Positions 16,125-25,806 of a DNA stretch of 33,007 nt are shown here, piece after piece. The notes under the pieces are model-generated. The model saw nothing but the letters and a program-made list of their open reading frames with translations, did no database searches and was not told where the DNA came from. The translations under genes and the position numbers were made by a program. This stretch comes from Verrucomicrobiia bacterium (GTDB taxonomy: Bacteria > Omnitrophota > Omnitrophia > Omnitrophales > Aquincolibacteriaceae). Where the stretch lies: contig DATJFP010000048.1 of the NCBI GenBank assembly GCA_035495615.1, positions 1 through 33,007 on the forward strand, in the 5' to 3' direction. Positions within the stretch are counted from its first letter, which is position 1. Every line of letters starts with the position of its first letter.

Positions 16125-16178
16125 ATTAAAAACTGTCCTACAAATCTGACGAGGAAAATGATAATATAACGCCTTTCT

Positions 16179-16832
16179 ATGCCGCAAATTTTTCATCCTA
16201 GTTCAAACACTCTCGCGAGGGTCAGCATTTTCGGCGCCGTTTTTTTCCTCGGCGCGCTCGGACTCATCATGTCCGCAGTGATCCGCTCGCCTTACATGAC
16301 GCACGTGGGGGTCGCGCGCGACCAGCCGGTGCCGTTCAGCCACAAGCACCACGTGGAAGGTCTGGGCATCGATTGCAGGTACTGCCATACTTCCGTCGAA
16401 AACTCTTCGTTCGCGGGGCTCCCGCCCGCCAAGACGTGCATGAACTGCCACTCGATCATGTGGAACCAGGCGCCCATCCTCGAGCCGATCCGCGAAAGCT
16501 TCCGCACGGGAAAGCCCGTGGCCTGGACGCGCGTTCACGATTTGCCCGACTTCGTTTATTTCGATCACAGCATCCACGTGGCCAAAGGAGTGGCGTGCGT
16601 GGTCTGCCACGGCCAGGTGAACGAAATGCCCCTCATGTCGCGGGCCAACACCCTGCACATGGAATGGTGCCTTCAATGCCACCGGGCCCCGGAAAATTTC
16701 ATCCGGCCCAAAGAAAAAGTTTTCGACATGCACTGGAAGCCTGAAAATCAGAAGCAGATGGGCCAGCAGCTTGTCGCGGAATATCAGATTCACAAGAACC
16801 AGTTGACCAATTGCAGCGTTTGCCACCGGTAA
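16179..16832 (+). CDS. actA: Alternative complex III subunit ActA, pentahaem cytochrome c
   Basis: A 217-residue membrane-anchored cytochrome. One N-terminal helix (about 15-35) is followed by five CxxCH haem sites: CRYCH, CMNCH, CVVCH, CLQCH and CSVCH. This count and length match ActA, which carries electrons out of alternative complex III towards the terminal oxidase on the outer face of the membrane. The N terminus MPQIFHPSSNTLARVS is typical of the family and supports the ATG at 16179, even though no ribosome-binding sequence lies at the normal distance. It is the first gene of the 12-kb act-cox operon. Upstream DNA is AT-rich. Confidence 0.97.
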   Translation: MPQIFHPSSNTLARVSIFGAVFFLGALGLIMSAVIRSPYMTHVGVARDQPVPFSHKHHVEGLGIDCRYCHTSVENSSFAGLPPAKTCMNCHSIMWNQAPILEPIRESFRTGKPVAWTRVHDLPDFVYFDHSIHVAKGVACVVCHGQVNEMPLMSRANTLHMEWCLQCHRAPENFIRPKEKVFDMHWKPENQKQMGQQLVAEYQIHKNQLTNCSVCHR

Positions 16833-16883
16833 TCCTGGACCCCGAGGGGGGCCGGGATCGCCTTATATATAGAAAGACCCAAC

Positions 16884-19865
16884 ATGGATAAACCGGCCTT
16901 CGACCTGTCGAAAATCCGGCAAAAATTGTCCCAGCTCCGCGGTTCCACGTTCTGGCGCAGCCTGGAAGAAGTTGCCGAGACCAAGGACTTCAAGGAATTC
17001 CTGGAACACGAATACCCGCACGGCGCCGCGGAATTCGACCAGCCGATCGACCGCCGCGAGTTCCTGAAGCTCATGGGCGCGTCGATCCTGATGTCCGGCC
17101 TCGCGGGCTGCAAGCTGCCTTCCCTGGAAAAAATCGTCCCCTACTCCAAGATGCCGGAAGAAATCATCCCCGGAAAACCGCTCTTTTTTGCGACCGGCAT
17201 GCCTTTCAACGGCACGACGCTCGGCCTGCTGGCCGAAAGCCACATGGGCCGGCCCACCAAAGTCGAAGGCAACCCCGGACATCCAGACAGCCTCGGCGCG
17301 ACCGACATCTTCGCGCAGGCATCGGTCCTCGGGCTTTACGATCCGGACCGTTCCAAGGTCGTCTTGAATGCGGGCCGCATCCGCACGTGGGATTCGTTTC
17401 TCGAAGCACTCCAGAAAGAACTCGAGCTCCAGGATTCCAAGCAGGGCGCGGGCCTGCGCGTCCTCACTGAAACGGTCACTTCCCCTACGCTCGCGTTCCA
17501 GCTCCGCAGCCTGCTGCAAAAATACCCGAAAGCCAAATGGCATCAGTACGATCCCGTTTCCCGCGACCATGCGCGAAAAGGCGCGAAGATGGCCTTCGGC
17601 GAATACGGCGACCTGCGTTATGATTTTTCCAAAGCCGACGTCGTGTTTTCGCTGGACGCGGACTTTTTCTCGCGCATTCCGGGCAGCCTGCGTTACGCAC
17701 GCCAGTTCATCGACCGCCGGCGCGATCCCGAGACGGCGAACCTCAACCGCCTTTACGCGGTCGAAAGCACGCCCACGCTGGCCGGCTCCGTCGCGGACCA
17801 CCGCTTTGCCATGCGGGCCTCTTCCATTTCTTTTACCGCGATCCAGCTTGCGCAGGCGCTCGGCCTGGACACGCCCGCCGGCATCGTGTCCAAGGCTCCG
17901 AAGGCGCCTTCCTGGCTTGCCGCCGCGGCCGAAGACCTGCGTGCCCACCGGGGTTCGAGCCTCATTCTGGCGGGAGAAGAACAGCCGCCTTTCGTGCACG
18001 CCCTGGCCCATGCCATGAACCAGGTGCTCGGCAATTTCGGAACGACGGTGCAAATCATCCCGACGGTCGAAGATTATCCGCTGGACCAGGAAGCTTCCCT
18101 GCGGGAACTCGTGAACGATCTCAAGCAAGGCCAGGTGGACCTGCTCGTCATGCTCGGCACCAACCCGGCTTATCACGCGCCCGCGGACCTGGACTTTGCC
18201 GGCGCGCTCAGTAAGGCCGGACGCAGCGTGCATCTGGGCCTTTACCAAGACGAGACCGCGATCCTTTCCCACTGGCACGTTCCCGAAACTCATTATCTCG
18301 AAATGTTCTCCGACGGCCGCGCCAGCGACGGCACGGTCACGATGATCCAGCCGCTGATCGAGCCTTTGTACGCCGGAAAATCCGCGCATGAAATCGTTTC
18401 GGTCCTGCTTGAAGGGCGCCTGAAAAAAGGCTACGACGTCGTCCGCGATTACTGGAAAAGCCAATGGGGCGAGCCCGTTTTCGAAAGCAAGTGGCGCCGC
18501 GCCCTGCACGACGGCTTTGTGGAAGGCAGCGCGTTCCAGGCCCGCGGCAAAAGCGTGAAAACCAGCTTCGCGGCCGAAGACTTCGGCGATTTGCCCGATC
18601 CGTCCATGCTCGGCGGCTTTGAAGTCAATTTTCGTCCCGATCCTTCCATTTGGGACGGCCGCTTCGCCAACAACGGCTGGCTCCAGGAATTGCCCAAGCC
18701 CATGTCCACCCTCACCTGGGACAATGCGGTGATGGTCAGCCCGCGCACGGCCGAGGAAATCGGCCTCGAAACCGGCGGCGTGCTCCAATTCACCCGCGGT
18801 TCGAACGTAGTTCTCGCGCCCGTGTGGGTTTCGCCGGGCCAATCCGACGGCACGTTGACGCTGACGCTGGGATACGGACGCACGCACGGCGGGAAGATCG
18901 CGGAAAAAATCGGCTTCAACGCCTACACCGTGCGCTTTTCGGAAGCTTCGAAAGAGGGCTTCCGCATCGGAAAAACCGGCAAGACTGTGGCGCTTGCCGC
19001 GACGCAGCTCCATCACTCCATGGAAGGCCGCAATCTCGTGAGAGCCGCCACTCAAAAGGAATTCGCCAAGGACCGGGAATTCGCGCAGGATCACGAAACC
19101 GGAAACACTTCGATGTATCCGAAATACGAATACAAAGATTACGCCTGGGGCATGGTCATCAATCTCAATGCCTGCATCGGATGCAATGCCTGCATGGTCG
19201 CCTGCCAGTCGGAGAACAACATCCCTGTCGTCGGCAAGACGCAGGTCCTCAAGGGCCGCGAAATGCACTGGATCCGCGTGGACCGTTATTATGAAGGAAG
19301 CGCCGATGATCCCAAGCTGCACAACCAGCCGGTCACCTGCATGCATTGCGAGAACGCGCCGTGCGAACCGGTCTGCCCTGTCGGCGCGACCACGCATTCC
19401 GAGGAAGGCCTGAACGAGATGGTCTACAACCGCTGCGTGGGCACGCGCTACTGCTCGAACAACTGCCCTTACAAAGTGCGCCGCTTCAACTTCCTGGAAT
19501 ATAATGATTATCATACCGAAACGCTCAAGATGATGCGCAATCCCGACGTGACCGTGCGCGTGCGCGGCGTCATGGAAAAATGCACGTACTGCGTCCAGCG
19601 CATCAACGAAGCGCGCATCACGTCCAAGAAAGAGAACCGCAAAATCAGGGACGGCGAGATCAAAACCGCGTGCCAGGCCGCATGCCCGACGCAGGCCATC
19701 GTCTTCGGCGACATCAACGATAAAGAAAGCCAGGTCGCGGGCCTCAAAAAATCGCCGCTCAATTACGGCCTGCTGACCGAGCTCAACACGGTCCCGAGAA
19801 CGACGTATCTGGCCAAAGTCACCAATCCCAATCCCGCGATTTTGGAGGCCGGCCGTGTCCTCTAG
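16884..19865 (+). CDS. actB: Alternative complex III subunit ActB (molybdopterin-like plus iron-sulfur fusion)
   Basis: A 993-residue exported subunit. A twin-arginine signal ([20 protein letters not shown], Arg57-Arg58) ends in a possible lipobox Cys at 76. Residues up to about 740 resemble a molybdopterin oxidoreductase; in characterised complexes this part holds no molybdenum cofactor. The C-terminal part binds iron-sulfur clusters through [11 protein letters not shown] (about 763), [13 protein letters not shown] (about 819), [11 protein letters not shown] (about 851) and CTYC with CQAACPTQA (about 900-935). It relays electrons from the quinol-oxidising membrane part to haems. The gap from actA is 51 bp, wider than most junctions in this operon, and contains CCCC-GA-GGGG and TATATATA. 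Confidence 0.97.
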   Translation: MDKPAFDLSKIRQKLSQLRGSTFWRSLEEVAETKDFKEFLEHEYPHGAAEFDQPIDRREFLKLMGASILMSGLAGCKLPSLEKIVPYSKMPEEIIPGKPLFFATGMPFNGTTLGLLAESHMGRPTKVEGNPGHPDSLGATDIFAQASVLGLYDPDRSKVVLNAGRIRTWDSFLEALQKELELQDSKQGAGLRVLTETVTSPTLAFQLRSLLQKYPKAKWHQYDPVSRDHARKGAKMAFGEYGDLRYDFSKADVVFSLDADFFSRIPGSLRYARQFIDRRRDPETANLNRLYAVESTPTLAGSVADHRFAMRASSISFTAIQLAQALGLDTPAGIVSKAPKAPSWLAAAAEDLRAHRGSSLILAGEEQPPFVHALAHAMNQVLGNFGTTVQIIPTVEDYPLDQEASLRELVNDLKQGQVDLLVMLGTNPAYHAPADLDFAGALSKAGRSVHLGLYQDETAILSHWHVPETHYLEMFSDGRASDGTVTMIQPLIEPLYAGKSAHEIVSVLLEGRLKKGYDVVRDYWKSQWGEPVFESKWRRALHDGFVEGSAFQARGKSVKTSFAAEDFGDLPDPSMLGGFEVNFRPDPSIWDGRFANNGWLQELPKPMSTLTWDNAVMVSPRTAEEIGLETGGVLQFTRGSNVVLAPVWVSPGQSDGTLTLTLGYGRTHGGKIAEKIGFNAYTVRFSEASKEGFRIGKTGKTVALAATQLHHSMEGRNLVRAATQKEFAKDREFAQDHETGNTSMYPKYEYKDYAWGMVINLNACIGCNACMVACQSENNIPVVGKTQVLKGREMHWIRVDRYYEGSADDPKLHNQPVTCMHCENAPCEPVCPVGATTHSEEGLNEMVYNRCVGTRYCSNNCPYKVRRFNFLEYNDYHTETLKMMRNPDVTVRVRGVMEKCTYCVQRINEARITSKKENRKIRDGEIKTACQAACPTQAIVFGDINDKESQVAGLKKSPLNYGLLTELNTVPRTTYLAKVTNPNPAILEAGRVL

Positions 19866-21249
19866 CCCGAAAAAGAAAAAACCGCTGGAAAAACCGCAGT
19901 TCCTATCGCCCAAGCATACTTACTCGACGGTGACCGACAAGATCAGTTCCATCGTGCTGGACGGCAAGATCCATCCGGGCTGGCTGCTGGGGCTCGGCAT
20001 TTCTTTTTCCGTCCTCATGGTGCTCATGACCGCCCTCACGTGGCTTGTCATCCGCGGCGTCGGCATCTGGGGCATCAACATTCCCGTGGGCTGGGGCTTT
20101 GCCATCATCAATTTCGTGTGGTGGATCGGCATCGGGCACGCGGGCACGCTGATTTCCGCGATCCTGCTGCTTCTCCGCCAGGAGTGGCGCACGTCCATCA
20201 ACCGTTTTGCGGAAGCCATGACGCTTTTTGCCGTGTCCTGCGCAGGCGTCTTTCCGCTCATTCACGTGGGCCGCATTTACAAGGCCTACTGGCTTTTCCC
20301 GTACCCCAATACCATGGGCCTCTGGCCGCAGTTCCGCAGCCCGCTCATGTGGGACGTCTTCGCCGTATCGACTTACGCGACGGTCTCGCTCCTTTTCTGG
20401 TACGTCGGTCTTATTCCCGACCTCGCCACGCTGCGCGACCGCTCGACAAAAAAAATTCCGCGGATTATCTACGGGATCTTTTCCATGGGCTGGCGCGGTT
20501 CGGCCCGGCACTGGTTCCGTTACGAAACCGCTTACCTCCTGCTCGCAGGGATCGCGACGCCGCTGGTCATTTCCGTGCACACGATCGTCGGCCTGGACTT
20601 CGCGGCCTCGATCATCCCGGGCTGGCACACGACGATCTTTCCGCCTTATTTCGTGGCCGGCGCCATCTTCGCGGGCTTTGCCATGGTGCTGGTGCTGGCG
20701 ATCCCGCTGCGCAAATTTTACGGCCTGGAAGATTTCATCACGATCAAGCACATGGACAACATGGCCAAAATCATCCTGGCCACCGGGCTCCTCGTTTCTT
20801 ACGGGTACATGATGGAATGCTTCGGCGCCTGGTACAGCGGCAGCCGTTACGAACAGTTCATGATCCTCAACCGCATGTACGGCCCGTACGCGCCGTTCTA
20901 CTGGGCGCTCATCTTCTGCAACGTCCTGACACCGCAGGTTTTCTGGCTGAAAAAATGCCGCACCAATCAGGTTGTCCTGTTTGTCGTTTCGATCATTGTC
21001 AGCATCGGCATGTGGCTGGAACGATTCGTCATCGTGGTGATCAGCCTTCACCGCGACTTTCTTCCTTCTTCCTGGGGCATGTACTGGGGCACGAAATGGG
21101 ACTGGGCCACGTTCATCGGAACGATGGGCCTCTTCTTCACGCTGCTCTTCCTGTTCATCCGCGTGCTTCCCATGATCGCGATTTCCGAAATGCAGGTACT
21201 CGCCCAGGAAACCAAGGAAGAGCACGAAGAAAAATCAAAGGATCATTAA
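19855..21249 (+). CDS. actC: Alternative complex III subunit ActC (NrfD/PsrC-like quinol-binding membrane subunit)
   Basis: A 464-residue integral membrane protein with about ten helices of the NrfD/PsrC family, including the family-typical stretch [20 protein letters not shown]. It provides a quinol site and probable proton path in alternative complex III and docks under ActB. The start is GTG at 19855, preceded at six bases by GGAGG, and overlaps the end of actB by 11 bp. The sequence begins with a basic, lysine-rich cytoplasmic tail. The C-terminal tail is charged ([13 protein letters not shown]). The length agrees with the family. Confidence 0.96.
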   Translation: MSSSPKKKKPLEKPQFLSPKHTYSTVTDKISSIVLDGKIHPGWLLGLGISFSVLMVLMTALTWLVIRGVGIWGINIPVGWGFAIINFVWWIGIGHAGTLISAILLLLRQEWRTSINRFAEAMTLFAVSCAGVFPLIHVGRIYKAYWLFPYPNTMGLWPQFRSPLMWDVFAVSTYATVSLLFWYVGLIPDLATLRDRSTKKIPRIIYGIFSMGWRGSARHWFRYETAYLLLAGIATPLVISVHTIVGLDFAASIIPGWHTTIFPPYFVAGAIFAGFAMVLVLAIPLRKFYGLEDFITIKHMDNMAKIILATGLLVSYGYMMECFGAWYSGSRYEQFMILNRMYGPYAPFYWALIFCNVLTPQVFWLKKCRTNQVVLFVVSIIVSIGMWLERFVIVVISLHRDFLPSSWGMYWGTKWDWATFIGTMGLFFTLLFLFIRVLPMIAISEMQVLAQETKEEHEEKSKDH

Positions 21250-21250
21250 A

Positions 21251-21802
21251 ATGTCAGCGGGACCCGAAGTTAAATCCGATTTGTGGGGCATCCTGGCGGA
21301 ATTCGAAACGCCGGAAGCGCTGGTGGAAGCCGCGCGCAAGGTGACGAAAGCGGGTTACAAACGCTTCGACGCGTATTCGCCTTTTCCGATCGAGGGCCTG
21401 CACGAGGCCATGAACTTCCACCGCAACCGCCTGCCGCTTCTTGTCCTGATCGGCGGCATCCTCGGCGGGCTCGCGGGTTTCGGCATGCAGTATTATGCGA
21501 ACGTCTTCAGCTTCCCGCTCAACATCGGCGGCAAGCCCCACAACAGCTGGCCCGCGTTCATCCCGATCACATTCGAGCTCACGATCCTGGGCGCGGCTTT
21601 CGCGGCCGTCTTCGGCATGCTGGCCCTGAACGGCCTGCCCATGCCGTACCACCCGCTCTTTAACGTGGAACGCTTCGCGCTGGCGACGCGCGACCGCTTT
21701 TATCTTTGCATCGAAAGCCGGGACAAGCTCTTCGACCCGGACACGACGAAATCGTTTCTCGAATCCCTGAAACCGCACGGCATTTACGACGTGGACCGCT
21801 GA
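21251..21802 (+). CDS. actD: Alternative complex III subunit ActD (DUF3341)
   Basis: A 183-residue membrane subunit of the DUF3341 family. A cytoplasmic N-terminal domain contains the typical FDAYSPFPIEGLHEAM stretch, and two helices follow (about 58-80 and 95-125). A short C-terminal domain includes RFYLCIESRDKLFD. ActD is a structural subunit packed against ActC in solved complexes and holds no cofactor. The ATG is 1 bp after the actC stop, and the stop codon overlaps the actE start (TGATG). Confidence 0.96.
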   Translation: MSAGPEVKSDLWGILAEFETPEALVEAARKVTKAGYKRFDAYSPFPIEGLHEAMNFHRNRLPLLVLIGGILGGLAGFGMQYYANVFSFPLNIGGKPHNSWPAFIPITFELTILGAAFAAVFGMLALNGLPMPYHPLFNVERFALATRDRFYLCIESRDKLFDPDTTKSFLESLKPHGIYDVDR

Positions 21803-22428
21803 TGCTCAAAAGAAACTCGAAAATTCTGACCGCTCTGCTGATGTTCGCCTTTGCCTTGTCTGGCTGCGGCGACATGGTGGACCAGCCGCGCTATGAGCCG
21901 ATGGAGGCCAGCAATTTTTACGCGGATGGCCGTTCCGCGCGTCCGCTCGTCGAAGGCACGGTGGCGCGCGGCCAGCTGCACGACGACGTGCAGCTTTATA
22001 CCGGCAAAGTGGACGGCAAGCCCGCGGACACGTTTCCCTTTCCCATCGACGAAAAGGTTCTCCTGCGCGGGCAGGAACGTTACAACATCTACTGCTCCGT
22101 GTGCCATGACCGCGCGGGCTACGGCCTGGGCATGGTGGTGCGCCGCGGCTTCAAGCGCCCGCCGTCCTTTCACGAGCAGCGCCTGAAGGACGCGTCTCCG
22201 GGCTATTTCTTCGGCGTCATGACCAATGGTTTCGGCGCCATGTTCGATTACGCGGCCCAGGTCACTCCGGAAGACCGGTGGGCCATTGCCGCTTACATCC
22301 GCGTGCTGCAGGCCAGCCAGGACGTCAGCCTGAACGAAATTCCCGCAGATGCCAAGGCCATGCTGCTGGAGCAGAAAAAAGCCACGGGATTCAGCGTAGG
22401 CACGGGGGGTTATGAACCCAAGCACTGA
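21802..22428 (+). CDS. actE: Alternative complex III subunit ActE, monohaem cytochrome c lipoprotein
   Basis: A 208-residue exported cytochrome with a lipoprotein signal (ALSGC, Cys22) that anchors it to the outer face of the membrane. There is one haem site, CSVCH at 98-102, and a Met-containing region (GVMTNGFGAMFDY) likely to supply the axial ligand. It takes part in electron transfer next to ActA. The ATG at 21802 overlaps the actD stop; the frame is open further upstream but the lipoprotein signal fixes the start. Its end overlaps the start of actF by 17 bp. Confidence 0.96.
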   Translation: MLKRNSKILTALLMFAFALSGCGDMVDQPRYEPMEASNFYADGRSARPLVEGTVARGQLHDDVQLYTGKVDGKPADTFPFPIDEKVLLRGQERYNIYCSVCHDRAGYGLGMVVRRGFKRPPSFHEQRLKDASPGYFFGVMTNGFGAMFDYAAQVTPEDRWAIAAYIRVLQASQDVSLNEIPADAKAMLLEQKKATGFSVGTGGYEPKH

Positions 22429-23590
22429 TCGCATCGCCGTCATCCAAAAAGTCCGTTCCTTCGCGCTCGCCGCGGCGGTCGCGGGCCTGGCCTTGTCCGG
22501 CGTGGGCTTTGTCATGGACCGCCAGGCCTTTGCCCCGTCTTACCTGACGGCGTATCTTTTCTGGATCGGCGTGACGCTCGGATGCCTGCCGCTCATCATG
22601 CTCCATCACCTGACCGACGGCGGCTGGGGCTATCCGATCCGCCGCCTCATGGAAATCATCCTGAAATCGCTGCCGCTCATGGCGCTCCTCTTTTTGCCCG
22701 TGGCCGTGAACCTCAAAGAGCTTTATCTCTGGGCGCGTCCGGAGGCGGTCGCGCATGACGCGCTGCTCCAGCAGAAGCAGCTCTACCTGAATCCTTCTTT
22801 CTTTTACGGCCGTGCGGTTTTCTTTTTCGTGATCTGGGGCCTGTGGGCTTACGGCCTGATCCGCGGCGCGAACGCCTACGAAAAAGACCATTCGCCCAAA
22901 GTGCACGACAAGCTGCAGGTCCTCAGCGGCGCGGGCCTGGTCATGTACGGCCTGACCGTCACGTTTTCCTGCGTGGACTGGTCCATGTCGCTGGAGCCGC
23001 ACTGGTATTCCACAATCTACGGTTTCCTTTTCATGATGGGCCAGACGCTGGCGGGTTTCTCGATCGTGATCATCCTCACGGGCTTTCTTTCCAAAAACAA
23101 AGGCCCACTGTCCCCGGCCGTCACGCCTTCGCGCACGCATGACCTGGGCAAGCTGCTGCTGGCTTTCATCATGCTGTGGGCCTACGTCTGCCTTTCTCAG
23201 TTCATCATCATCTGGTCCGGCAATCTCGCGGAAGAAACGCCCTGGTACCTGCGGCGCCTCTCCCACGGCTGGAATGGCATTGCGATCGCGTTGACCGCGT
23301 TCCACTTTTTCGTGCCGCTCGGCCTGCTCCTCAGCCGCGATCTCAAAAGGAATCTCGCGACGCTGGCGCCGGTGGCGGCTCTCATCGCGGTGATGCGCTA
23401 TGTGGATCTCTTCTGGCTGGTCAAGCCTGTCTTCAACGAAAGCCTTTCTTTCCACTGGCTCGATCTCACGTGCCTTGCCGGCATCGGCGGCCTCTGGCTC
23501 TTTTTTGTGCTGAGCCGCGCCGTCTCCGAGCCTTTGATCATGACCCATGATCCTCTCGAAGGCGCGGAAAAGGAGGCCCATGCACACTGA
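22412..23590 (+). CDS. actF: Alternative complex III subunit ActF (NrfD-like membrane subunit)
   Basis: A 392-residue integral membrane protein with about ten helices, paralogous in fold to ActC and lying beside it in the complex. In the family it is called the second quinone-binding subunit; whether it truly binds quinol is debated. Visible family features include LHHLTDGGWGYPIRR near residue 60 and FSCVDWSMSLEPHWYSTIYG near residue 190. The ATG at 22412 lies two bases after a GGGGGG run inside actE. The stop overlaps the next gene by 11 bp. Confidence 0.95.
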   Translation: MNPSTDRIAVIQKVRSFALAAAVAGLALSGVGFVMDRQAFAPSYLTAYLFWIGVTLGCLPLIMLHHLTDGGWGYPIRRLMEIILKSLPLMALLFLPVAVNLKELYLWARPEAVAHDALLQQKQLYLNPSFFYGRAVFFFVIWGLWAYGLIRGANAYEKDHSPKVHDKLQVLSGAGLVMYGLTVTFSCVDWSMSLEPHWYSTIYGFLFMMGQTLAGFSIVIILTGFLSKNKGPLSPAVTPSRTHDLGKLLLAFIMLWAYVCLSQFIIIWSGNLAEETPWYLRRLSHGWNGIAIALTAFHFFVPLGLLLSRDLKRNLATLAPVAALIAVMRYVDLFWLVKPVFNESLSFHWLDLTCLAGIGGLWLFFVLSRAVSEPLIMTHDPLEGAEKEAHAH

Positions 23591-24005
23591 TCCGCATTCG
23601 ACTTCTTCGAATAAGGAAGGCTACGAAAAACGCGACGCGCAGGTGAAACCCATCCTGATTTTCTGCCTGATCCTGTGCGTGACCGCAGTCGTGGTCCAAG
23701 TCGGCCTCTACGTTTATTACAAGCTTCTGGCGGCCCATGAAACCAAGCAGGACGCGCCCTCGATCTATGTCCGCGACGACCGCTGGCATGCGCCGGATGT
23801 CACGCTGGAAGTGCATCCTTCCCGGGAATACGAACAGATGCGCGAGGAAGAGGAAATCCTGCTGAACAATTACCAATGGCGCGATCCGGAGCATGAGCGG
23901 GTTTCGATTCCCGTGTCCAAGGCCATGGAGATCATGCTGAAGAAAGGTTTTCCCGTGCGCAGCGAAAACGCGGCTCCGCCGCAGCAGGAAAGGACAGCTT
24001 CATGA
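23580..24005 (+). CDS. Small single-pass membrane protein linked to ACIII/oxidase operons
   Basis: A 141-residue protein with a cytoplasmic N terminus of about 25 residues, one membrane helix (about 26-48, ILIFCLILCVTAVVVQVGLYVYY), and an extracytoplasmic region. The last part reads YEQMREEEEILLNNYQWRD and then VSIPVSKAMEIMLKKGFPV. This pattern (R.EE...L..Y.W.D then IP...AM..L...G.P) is, to my knowledge, common in small proteins encoded between actF or SCO1 and the oxidase genes in many phyla, and has no assigned function. The ATG at 23580 has a perfect AGGAGG four bases upstream, the strongest ribosome-binding site in the operon. Its stop overlaps the SCO1 start. Confidence 0.8.
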   Translation: MHTDPHSTSSNKEGYEKRDAQVKPILIFCLILCVTAVVVQVGLYVYYKLLAAHETKQDAPSIYVRDDRWHAPDVTLEVHPSREYEQMREEEEILLNNYQWRDPEHERVSIPVSKAMEIMLKKGFPVRSENAAPPQQERTAS

Positions 24006-24829
24006 AACGTTTCTCCGCCGGCATGAGCGCCGTTCTGATGCTGGCCCTCTGCCTTGCGGCTTTTTCTCCGGCCGCGAAGGCGAATCCCGTCCGCGACCAA
24101 AACAACCGCCTCCAGCGCATCGGCCTGGACCAGCGGCTCGGCAACCAGGTCCCGCTGGATCTCGAATTTACCGACGAAGCCGGCAATCCGGTCCGTCTTG
24201 GCCAGTACTTCACGGGAAAACCCGTACTGCTCCTGCCGGTTTATTACAGCTGCCCCATGCTCTGCACTCTGGTCATGAACGGCGTGGTCAAGGCGCTCCG
24301 CGTCCTGAAATTCGTGCCCGGCCGGGAATTCGAGATCGTGGCCTTCTCCATCAATCCCAAAGATACGCCGGAAACGGCGGCGAAGAAAAAAGACCAGATC
24401 TTCAAGGAATACAAACGCGACGAGGCGCGCGACGGCTGGCATTTCCTGACCGGCAGCGAGGCGTCGAGCCGCGCCCTGGCGCAGGCGGCCGGCTTCCGCT
24501 ATGACTATGACGCCACTTCGGGCGAATACGCGCATGCCGCCGCCATCATGGTCCTCACGCCGGAAGGAAAGCTTTCCCATTATTTCTTCGGCATCGAATA
24601 TTCGCCCCGAGACCTGCGCCTGGCGCTCGTTGAGGCTTCGAAACAAAAAATCGGCGGGCTCGCGGATCAGTTCCTTCTCCTCTGCTTTCATTACGATCCG
24701 TCTTACGGGCGTTACAGCCTCGAAGTCATGAATTTCATCCGGCTCGGCGCGCTGGCCACGGTGCTCGCCCTCGCCTGGTTCGTCACCCGCTCGCTGCGCG
24801 AGGAACGCGCGGCAAGGAGCGGCGCATGA
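24002..24829 (+). CDS. sco1: SCO1/SenC-family copper chaperone for the CuA site
   Basis: A 275-residue exported protein with a thioredoxin-like fold that loads copper into the CuA centre of cytochrome oxidase subunit II. The copper ligands are visible: CPMLC (Cys84 and Cys88, in YYSCPMLCTLV) and His178 in SGEYAHAAAIMVL. A signal sequence occupies about 1-28 (ALCLAAFSPAAKA). An additional C-terminal helix at about 245-267 (IRLGALATVLALAWFV) would anchor the domain to the membrane, as in several SCO proteins of act-cox operons. It is coupled to its neighbours by ATGA overlaps on both sides. The next gene, coxB, is its likely target. Confidence 0.94.
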   Translation: MKRFSAGMSAVLMLALCLAAFSPAAKANPVRDQNNRLQRIGLDQRLGNQVPLDLEFTDEAGNPVRLGQYFTGKPVLLLPVYYSCPMLCTLVMNGVVKALRVLKFVPGREFEIVAFSINPKDTPETAAKKKDQIFKEYKRDEARDGWHFLTGSEASSRALAQAAGFRYDYDATSGEYAHAAAIMVLTPEGKLSHYFFGIEYSPRDLRLALVEASKQKIGGLADQFLLLCFHYDPSYGRYSLEVMNFIRLGALATVLALAWFVTRSLREERAARSGA

Positions 24830-25806
24830 ACCTGCCCACGGTTCCGTTCAGCCCGGTCCAGGCTTCCACGCTCGCAGGCCAGGTCGACCTTCTTTACCTG
24901 TACCTGATCGCGGTCAGCGTGTTTTTCACCTGCGTGATTTTCGCGACCGTTCTCTTTTTCACGCTGAAATACAAGCGCCGCAGCGAAACGGAGCGGCCTG
25001 AAGCCATTCACGGCAACCTGCTCCTGGAAATCACCTGGTCGGCGATTCCTCTCGCGATTGCCATGACGATGTTCACCTGGGGTTCCATCCTTTACTTTAA
25101 GGGCTGGCGCGCGCCGCAGAACGCGGAAGAAATTTTCGTCGTGGGCAAGCAGTGGATGTGGAAAATCCAGCATCCGGAAGGCCGGCGTGAGATCAACGAA
25201 CTGCACGTGCCGGTGGACCACCCCATCCGCCTGAAGATGACTTCCGAAGATGTCATCCACAGTTTTTTTGTTCCCGCGTTCCGCGTTAAAATGGACGTGG
25301 TGCCCGGCCGCTACACGAGCCTGTGGTTCCAACCCACGAAAACGGGGCGTTATCATTTGTTCTGCGCGGAATACTGCGGCACAAAACACTCAGGAATGAT
25401 CGGCTGGGTCACCGTCATGCCGGAAGAGGAATACCAGCAGTGGCTCGAGACCGGAACGGCCATCGCGCCTGTCACGGTTTCCGGCAAAGAACTGTTCCAG
25501 AAGAACCGCTGCAACACCTGCCACCACGCCGAGTCCGGCGCTCTGGGGCCGGACCTGGCCGGCGTTTTCGGGAATCCGGTCCAGCTTGCGGATGGCAGGA
25601 CGGTCACGGCCGACGAAAATTACATCCGCGAATCCATCGTGAAACCGAACGCCAAGATCGTGGCGGGCTACACCCCCATGATGCCTACGTTTCAGGGGCA
25701 GCTGGGCGAAGAAGAAATTTTGCAGATTATTTCTTATCTCAAGAGCCTGAAGGCAGAAACCGGGACGCCGGAAACCGCGGCCCCCCCGGCGTCCCCCGCG
25801 GCCTGA
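24826..25806 (+). CDS. coxB: Cytochrome c oxidase subunit II with fused cytochrome c (caa3 type)
   Basis: A 326-residue subunit with two N-terminal membrane helices (about 22-46 and 65-92), then the CuA domain and a fused cytochrome c. The CuA ligands are all present: His145 (DVIHSFFVP), Cys180 and Cys184 (FCAEYCGTKHSGM), His188 and Met191, with Glu182 between the cysteines. The haem site is CNTCHH at 229-234, with Met285/286 (YTPMMPTFQ) as likely sixth ligand. A Pro/Ala-rich tail ends the protein. The fused haem domain lets the enzyme accept electrons directly from alternative complex III. Its last codons and stop (GCG GCC TGA) are part of the first copy of the repeat array that follows. Confidence 0.96.
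   Translation: MNLPTVPFSPVQASTLAGQVDLLYLYLIAVSVFFTCVIFATVLFFTLKYKRRSETERPEAIHGNLLLEITWSAIPLAIAMTMFTWGSILYFKGWRAPQNAEEIFVVGKQWMWKIQHPEGRREINELHVPVDHPIRLKMTSEDVIHSFFVPAFRVKMDVVPGRYTSLWFQPTKTGRYHLFCAEYCGTKHSGMIGWVTVMPEEEYQQWLETGTAIAPVTVSGKELFQKNRCNTCHHAESGALGPDLAGVFGNPVQLADGRTVTADENYIRESIVKPNAKIVAGYTPMMPTFQGQLGEEEILQIISYLKSLKAETGTPETAAPPASPAA

Noticed and set aside
15946-16149. A 67-codon frame on the plus strand starting at the CCATGG shared with the TPR-barrel gene
   Set aside because: No ribosome-binding site, overlaps the candidate minus-strand promoter, and its ATG is merely the palindromic partner of the real one.
16833-16883. Attenuator or internal promoter between actA and actB (CCCC-GA-GGGG, TATATATA)
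   Set aside because: The loop is too small, no U-run follows, and no -35 element lies at a suitable distance. It is kept only as a remark under actB.
16884-19865. ActB as a molybdenum enzyme such as a formate dehydrogenase or polysulfide reductase
   Set aside because: The twin-arginine motif, C-terminal ferredoxin-like fusion and act gene order identify alternative complex III, whose molybdopterin-like domain is cofactor-free in studied members.
16863-19913. A 1016-codon open frame on the minus strand across actB
   Set aside because: It is antisense to a gene with clear iron-sulfur motifs, has low-complexity Arg/His/Asp-rich composition and no ribosome-binding site. High GC content explains the lack of stops.
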